Assembly (NCBI GenBank): GCA_022759165.1
Contig: JAEMPT010000063.1
Location: 1 to 25,586 of the forward strand
Source of the DNA: Thermoprotei archaeon
GTDB taxonomy: Archaea; Thermoproteota; Thermoprotei_A; Sulfolobales; Fervidicoccaceae
Length of the DNA stretch: 25,586 bases
Direction: 5' to 3'
The stretch's first letter is position 1, and each line of letters starts with the position of its first letter. Both the position numbers and the translations under genes were made by a program. The notes beneath the pieces were generated by a model. The model ran no database searches. It saw only the letters and a program-made list of their open reading frames with translations, and was not told the origin of the DNA. Positions 22,485 to 25,586 of this stretch are shown here, piece by piece.

Positions 22485-23147
22485 TTACATCCGAGATTTT
22501 TTCTCTTCTTCTCCTTCTTCATCATTTCCTGCCTTGAAGTGCTTTGATAGCGATTTTGAAAGAATAACTATCACCATTACAGCTGTTATCCCCCACATTA
22601 TCGGGGTCAGCATATTGCTAAGGAAGGATACCTGAATTCCTCCCTGCTCAATTGCGAATACCACAGTTACTATATATAGAAGTACCCTAAGATATTCTGC
22701 TATAGGCCCGAGGAATTCAGCCTCTTCCACAGTGTCCGAACTCTTGTACAAATATCCAATAAAAGCGTCGACAAGAAGGAAACCTATGATTATGATTACA
22801 AACGCTTTCGCAAACCCCCCTATATATACGACAAGTATTGTCTTTAAAATATCGCTTGCTACGAATATATTGAGGAACACGGTCGTTGAGTATAGGGCTA
22901 GCACAGTCGCCGTCGCATAAACAAGCCAAGCAGTAATCTTTCCGAAGAAATCGCTCGGCTTATAACCTGACTTAGCTATGGCCCTCCCTATAGCGAATTT
23001 TTCTAGCCATTCATCCATGCCTACTTTTTTCAGCAAGTTGGTGATGGCCCAGCCTAATGCCTTACCTATTAATATACCCACCGCAAATATCAATACCGAA
23101 ATTCCAACCGAAATTAATGCTCCGTAGAGAGAGGTAGGAAGTGCCAA
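22485..23147 (-). CDS. MscS-family TM-helix membrane protein
   Basis: This 220-residue protein resembles the conserved TM-helix repeat proteins related to mechanosensitive channels. Glycine-spaced helices (FAVGILIGKALGWAI, then VGMDEWLEKFAIGRAIAKSG) are the typical pattern of that family. About five hydrophobic stretches can be seen, at roughly 10-32, 68-90, 105-130, 148-165 and 173-193, with an acidic linker between the third and fourth. The MscS beta-domain that forms the cytoplasmic vestibule is absent; the C-terminus is a short Glu/Lys-rich tail (DEEGEEEKKSR). So it is probably not a complete channel by itself. The start is TTG at 23147 with only a weak GGGG ribosome-binding site, so it may differ. 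Confidence 0.82.
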   Translation of the reverse strand: MALPTSLYGALISVGISVLIFAVGILIGKALGWAITNLLKKVGMDEWLEKFAIGRAIAKSGYKPSDFFGKITAWLVYATATVLALYSTTVFLNIFVASDILKTILVVYIGGFAKAFVIIIIGFLLVDAFIGYLYKSSDTVEEAEFLGPIAEYLRVLLYIVTVVFAIEQGGIQVSFLSNMLTPIMWGITAVMVIVILSKSLSKHFKAGNDEEGEEEKKSRM

Positions 23148-23232
23148 TTAATATACCCCACTAGTCCTATATGTTTGTCCTAATATTAAAAATAATATTA
23201 AAACTCTTAAATAAAGGTAGACGAGAACGATG

Positions 23233-23514
23233 CTACCTCCTTATCGCGAAGCCCATGAACTCTCCCGTATAATCTTCCCATTCCACATCTACTTTTTCTA
23301 CGATGGCAGCAGGTGGACCTCTCCTAACCTCCTCTAGAAACTTCCTCAGATCTTCTTCATTTCCTTCGGCGACGATCTCTACGCTTCCATCTTCAACATT
23401 TCTGACCCAGCCTTTCAAGCCTAGATCTTCAGCGACTGATTTAGTGAATGCCCTGAAAAACACTCCTTGGACTCTGCCATAAACTCTGACGTGGATCCTT
23501 GATTTACCAGGCAT
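23233..23514 (-). CDS. acyP: Acylphosphatase
   Basis: This small enzyme hydrolyses acyl phosphates such as 1,3-bisphosphoglycerate and carbamoyl phosphate. The 93-residue sequence carries the family signature VYGRVQGVFFRAFT and the following LGLKGWVRN.EDGSVE, with catalytic Arg21 and Asn39 both present. The ATG at 23514 is preferred, because GGAG sits eight bases upstream; an ATG at 23532 would only add six residues (MGGAGA). The start lies inside the end of the upstream exported-protein gene, an 11-base overlap, so translation is probably coupled. The function of such a pairing is not known. Confidence 0.93.
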   Translation of the reverse strand: MPGKSRIHVRVYGRVQGVFFRAFTKSVAEDLGLKGWVRNVEDGSVEIVAEGNEEDLRKFLEEVRRGPPAAIVEKVDVEWEDYTGEFMGFAIRR

Positions 23515-24067
23515 TGCACCAGCTCCCCCCATCGATTCTTATGAGGGTAGCGGTGTATTCGTAACTCATTCCAGAGTACGCGATCTTAAGTATGATGCCA
23601 GTGTTTTGATCTATCGTAATTATAGCACCGCTGTTTGGATCGTAATACCTAGTCCCCAAAAACTTCATCCCAGAAACGGAGAACTCTTCAATACCCATAG
23701 GTAGCATTACATCATACAATGGTATCTCCTCCATGCCGAGCCCTTCATCAATTCTATAAACGCTTGTATCGTTGAATAACGGTATCATAGGATTCGCGCC
23801 CACAGTAGTATTGACAACGAGAATTCTTGCGGTGTAATTGCCAAGATTCCTAGAAATAACGGTCTCGGTCCTGAGCTGGGACTCGTTGTAAGTTCCCTGC
23901 GTCACCGATATATTATACACCAGCACCAATCCCGGCTGAGAATAAAGGGGCTTGTAGCTTGGACAATCAACTTGGGAAGCCACAACTGTGAGACCAAGAA
24001 GGACGAGCATGACCAAGGTTCCTAGTGCGAGTGCGAGAGCTATCTTCTGCTCCATTTCCATTTGCAA
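23504..24067 (-). CDS. Membrane-anchored, sequon-rich exported protein
   Basis: I do not recognise this 187-residue protein. An N-terminal hydrophobic helix (about residues 9-30, preceded by MQMEMEQK) suggests a signal anchor, so the rest faces outside. The exported part is beta-rich and has five N-glycosylation sequons (NIS, NES, NYT, NTT, NDT) and two cysteines, 35 and 184, near the two ends, which could form a disulfide closing the domain. The NTGIILKIAYSG pattern near the end is reminiscent of a lipid- or ligand-binding beta fold but is not diagnostic. The TTG at 24067 has GGAGG eight bases upstream, and a TATA-like TATTTAATA is at about 24099-24107. It overlaps the acylphosphatase gene by 11 bases. 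Confidence 0.75.
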   Translation of the reverse strand: MQMEMEQKIALALALGTLVMLVLLGLTVVASQVDCPSYKPLYSQPGLVLVYNISVTQGTYNESQLRTETVISRNLGNYTARILVVNTTVGANPMIPLFNDTSVYRIDEGLGMEEIPLYDVMLPMGIEEFSVSGMKFLGTRYYDPNSGAIITIDQNTGIILKIAYSGMSYEYTATLIRIDGGSWCNAW

Positions 24068-24313
24068 AATCGACGCCTCCAGTTCTTATAATTCAAAACC
24101 TATTAAATATTTTAACAACTTTGCATGTCGAGAATTATTCGAATTTCGAGATAAGAGGAAGCCAACCAAACCTTTCATGAAGCTTGAGAAAGCGGAAAGA
24201 TATATTGAAGAGAAATGGCAAAATACTATATGCTATCTCGATGCAAATGGCCGAACAAGTAAGGGAAGCACAAATCTAATAAAGAAAAAAGGTTTCTATA
24301 CAGCATAGCAAAA

Positions 24314-24320
24314 TTTAAAA
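24314..24320 (+). promoter_or_regulatory. TATA box of the dipeptidase gene
   Basis: TTTAAAA lies 33 bases before the preferred ATG at 24353. Transcription would begin near 24343, giving a leader of about ten bases and no room for a Shine-Dalgarno site. The box also covers the base of an upstream in-frame ATG (24320), which argues against that start. Confidence 0.45.
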
Positions 24321-24352
24321 TGAAGAGCAGGAGCTGTAGCTGGCGAAGCAAA

Positions 24353-25384
24353 ATGTCTCATCTCTCAGATATTCCCAGTATAGATCTCCATGAAGACATT
24401 TCTCTTTATTTTTTGACCCATGGGGGAGGATTGCCTTATGATGACTTCGGTAAAGATATTGCTGGAAGAGAAGCTGATATACCGAAGTATAGAGCAGGTG
24501 GCGTAAGATTAGTCTTTGCGGCCATATTTCCAGGAATAGAGACGTTCGACCCAGAGAGGTCCAGTTCGCTTGAAAGCTTATACGGCAAATGGATGCCGGG
24601 CACAAAGTACAGGGCTCCTCAGTCCACCACCTTAGAGCATTTTTCAATTTATTATAAGATGTCCGAATACTATAGAATAAATATTGTTCAGAGTTATGCC
24701 AATGCTGAAAAGTGCTTGCTTGAAGAAGGCATATGTTTCCTTCTTCACCTAGAGGGCGCTGAACCGCTAGACGATCCTTACGATCTTGTTATTTTCAAGA
24801 AACTCGGTCTTAGAAGCATAGGTCTAACTTGGAACTACTCCAACAAGTATGGCACAGGCTGCTCGTCTAAGAAGGACCTCGGCCTAACCGACTTAGGTGA
24901 GGAGCTCATAAGGAATGCTAATAAGTTGGGGATAATCGTTGATTTGGCACATGCAAGCGAAAGAACAGCGTTGGATGCCCTCCAAATAAGTAAAAAGCCT
25001 GCAATCATAAGCCACGCCAACGCGAAAAAGCTTGTCTCGAAGCCTAGGAACGTAAGCGACGAAATCCTCGAGGCTCTAAAAAAGAATGGAGGAATAATTG
25101 GCATCACAGCGATCAGCTCTTTGGTTTCCAATTCTTCGAAACCTACGATTGACGATCTCGTTAGGCACTTCGCCTACATCAAGGAAAGTTTCGGTAGTGA
25201 TATGTTAGCGATAGGCACAGATTTTCTCGGACTGATGGGCTTGCCGGCACCTGAAGGTTTTGAGAGAGTTGACAAGTTGCCGTACCTTTACGGTAAGCTA
25301 ATCGAATCGGGATTCTCTGAGGAAGATATCAAGAACATCGCGTATAGAAACGCGCTAAGGGTTCTCATGAAAAATCTTGAATAA
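24353..25384 (+). CDS. Membrane dipeptidase, peptidase family M19
   Basis: This zinc-dependent dipeptidase of the renal dipeptidase family (M19) cleaves dipeptides. The 343-residue protein has the zinc motif HxD at residues 13-15 in SIDLHEDISL, a Glu in HLEGAEP, two further His in DLAHASE and ISHANAKKL, and Asp in the closing IGTDFLG motif. GLTWNYSNKYGTGC is the conserved NxxxxG region. No signal peptide or membrane helix is seen, so the archaeal form is probably cytosolic despite the family name. The ATG at 24353 is chosen because a TATA box at 24314-24320 overlaps the alternative ATG at 24320, which would add 11 basic residues. The gene stands alone. Confidence 0.9.
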   Translation: MSHLSDIPSIDLHEDISLYFLTHGGGLPYDDFGKDIAGREADIPKYRAGGVRLVFAAIFPGIETFDPERSSSLESLYGKWMPGTKYRAPQSTTLEHFSIYYKMSEYYRINIVQSYANAEKCLLEEGICFLLHLEGAEPLDDPYDLVIFKKLGLRSIGLTWNYSNKYGTGCSSKKDLGLTDLGEELIRNANKLGIIVDLAHASERTALDALQISKKPAIISHANAKKLVSKPRNVSDEILEALKKNGGIIGITAISSLVSNSSKPTIDDLVRHFAYIKESFGSDMLAIGTDFLGLMGLPAPEGFERVDKLPYLYGKLIESGFSEEDIKNIAYRNALRVLMKNLE

Positions 25385-25391
25385 CTGCTTG

Positions 25392-25452
25392 TCGGTTTTT
25401 AATCCTCTCTATTATTTTATTTTGATAAATCTTTTATTACTCTTTTTATATC
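25392..25452 (+). terminator. T-rich terminator region after the dipeptidase gene
   Basis: Several T-tracts (GGTTTTTAA, CTATTATTTTATTTTGATAAATC, CTTTTTATATC) follow the stop codon. Archaeal RNA polymerase terminates at such U-rich runs without a hairpin. The tracts also fall within a possible minus-strand coding tail (25417-25509), so the low complexity may have a second explanation. Confidence 0.4.
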
Positions 25453-25509
25453 ATCATCTGTTGGAGTGACATTGATTTTGATTATATCAACTATCTCTAC
25501 TCCTAGTTC
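25417..25509 (-). pseudogene. Possible 3' tail of a gene interrupted by the TnpB element
   Basis: Just beyond the transposon end, on the same strand, a frame of 30 codons runs to TAA at 25417. It reads ELGVEIVDIIKINV and then TPTDDDIKRVIKDLSK. The mix of hydrophobic and charged residues looks like the C-terminal helix of a real protein rather than random AT-rich DNA. The frame has no start codon of its own and continues open into the transposon end. It may be the tail of a gene cut by insertion, or chance. No family can be named. Confidence 0.3.
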
Positions 25510-25511
25510 TT

Positions 25512-25586
25512 GTGAACTACCCGCCCTTACGAACGGGGCATCCCCACCTCGCGGTGAGGATTTCCTGCTTCTTCCAGGAAACTTAC
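25512..25586 (-). mobile_element. Right end of an IS200/IS605-like TnpB element with probable omegaRNA scaffold (partial)
   Basis: The minus strand carries three successive hairpins: TTTCCTG/CAGGAAA (25561-25581), CCTCACC/GGTGGGG (25542-25559) and CCCGTTC-GTAA-GGGCGGG (25520-25537), ending in TAGTTCAC at 25512-25519. This order, with a GAAGCAGGAAA stretch and a GNRA-looped final stem before TAGTTCA, is the usual right end of TnpB-type insertion sequences, where the transcript supplies the omegaRNA that guides TnpB. The stems use G-U pairs on the minus strand, which supports an RNA role in that orientation. The guide would be the bases just outside, to the left of about 25511. The rest of the element lies beyond the window. 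Confidence 0.65.
25527..25586 (-). CDS. tnpB: TnpB-family protein, C-terminal fragment (gene runs off the window)
   Basis: Nineteen codons and a TAA stop at 25527-25529 read VSFLEEAGNPHREVGMPRS. EAG(N/S)P shortly before the stop is common at the end of TnpB proteins of IS200/IS605 and IS607 elements, the RNA-guided nucleases ancestral to Cas12. The stop lies in the loop of the final hairpin, so coding sequence and omegaRNA scaffold overlap, as is usual for these elements. The catalytic RuvC and zinc-finger parts would be to the right of the window and cannot be judged. Confidence 0.55.
   Translation of the reverse strand, partial: VSFLEEAGNPHREVGMPRS

Noticed and set aside
24177..24308. Plus-strand frame of 43 codons beginning MKLEKAERYIEEKW
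   Set aside because: Composition looks coding, but there is no ribosome-binding site and no TATA box at a suitable distance; kept only as a weak possibility for a decayed small gene.

Overview
The window reads as a chromosomal segment of a TACK-group archaeon (Thermoproteota or a relative), probably a thermophile. The evidence is an ESCRT-III/CdvB-type division protein, archaeal DnaG, archaeal-type TyrRS and ValRS, two geranylgeranyl-reductase-family flavoproteins (ether-lipid saturation), an archaeal-type phosphoglycolate phosphatase, an archaeal 5S rRNA, AT-rich TATA-like boxes and many TTG/GTG starts behind GGTG or GGAGG ribosome-binding sites. Genes are tightly packed, the sequence is moderate in G+C, and there is no CRISPR array or tRNA gene. 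The exact lineage cannot be fixed from this sequence.

Layout. (1) 23-3375, plus: an ABC-2 exporter pair, then cdvB with its own TATA box, then a gene pairing a ribbon-helix-helix-like start with a coiled coil and a probable winged helix. (2) 3396-6107: a membrane-anchored ClpP-fold SDH-type protease (minus), a DHH/DHHA1 phosphoesterase (plus) and an HAD phosphatase (minus). (3) 6166-6294: a stand-alone 5S rRNA gene, possibly sharing one TATA element with the divergent phosphatase gene. (4) 6303-6988, minus: an Lrp/AsnC regulator followed by a 56-residue two-helix membrane protein. (5) 7090-9367, plus: a PMT-type glycosyltransferase and an unrecognised protein with a C-terminal winged-helix-like region. 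(6) 9521-16494, minus: valS-sufS-tyrS, then dnaG-tmk, an information-processing cluster with a cysteine desulfurase between two tRNA synthetases. (7) 16645-18009, plus: an HD hydrolase and a CYTH enzyme. (8) 18172-22481: thioredoxin reductase, two geranylgeranyl-reductase paralogues, and between them a zinc-ribbon protein with an unknown 118-residue partner. (9) 22485-24067, minus: an MscS-type TM-helix membrane protein, then an acylphosphatase overlapped by a membrane-anchored, sequon-rich exported protein. (10) 24353-25384, plus: an M19 membrane dipeptidase. (11) The right edge holds the 3' end of a minus-strand TnpB-type transposon gene, its hairpin-rich right end (probable omegaRNA scaffold), and next to it an open tail that may belong to an interrupted gene.

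The most interesting items are the truncated TnpB/omegaRNA end with its adjacent open tail, the cdvB partner gene, the HD-CYTH pair, the paired GGR-family enzymes around a zinc-ribbon operon, the overlooked 56-residue membrane protein, and a recurring pattern in which an in-frame GTG that looks like a start is really the ribosome-binding site of a start nine bases downstream.
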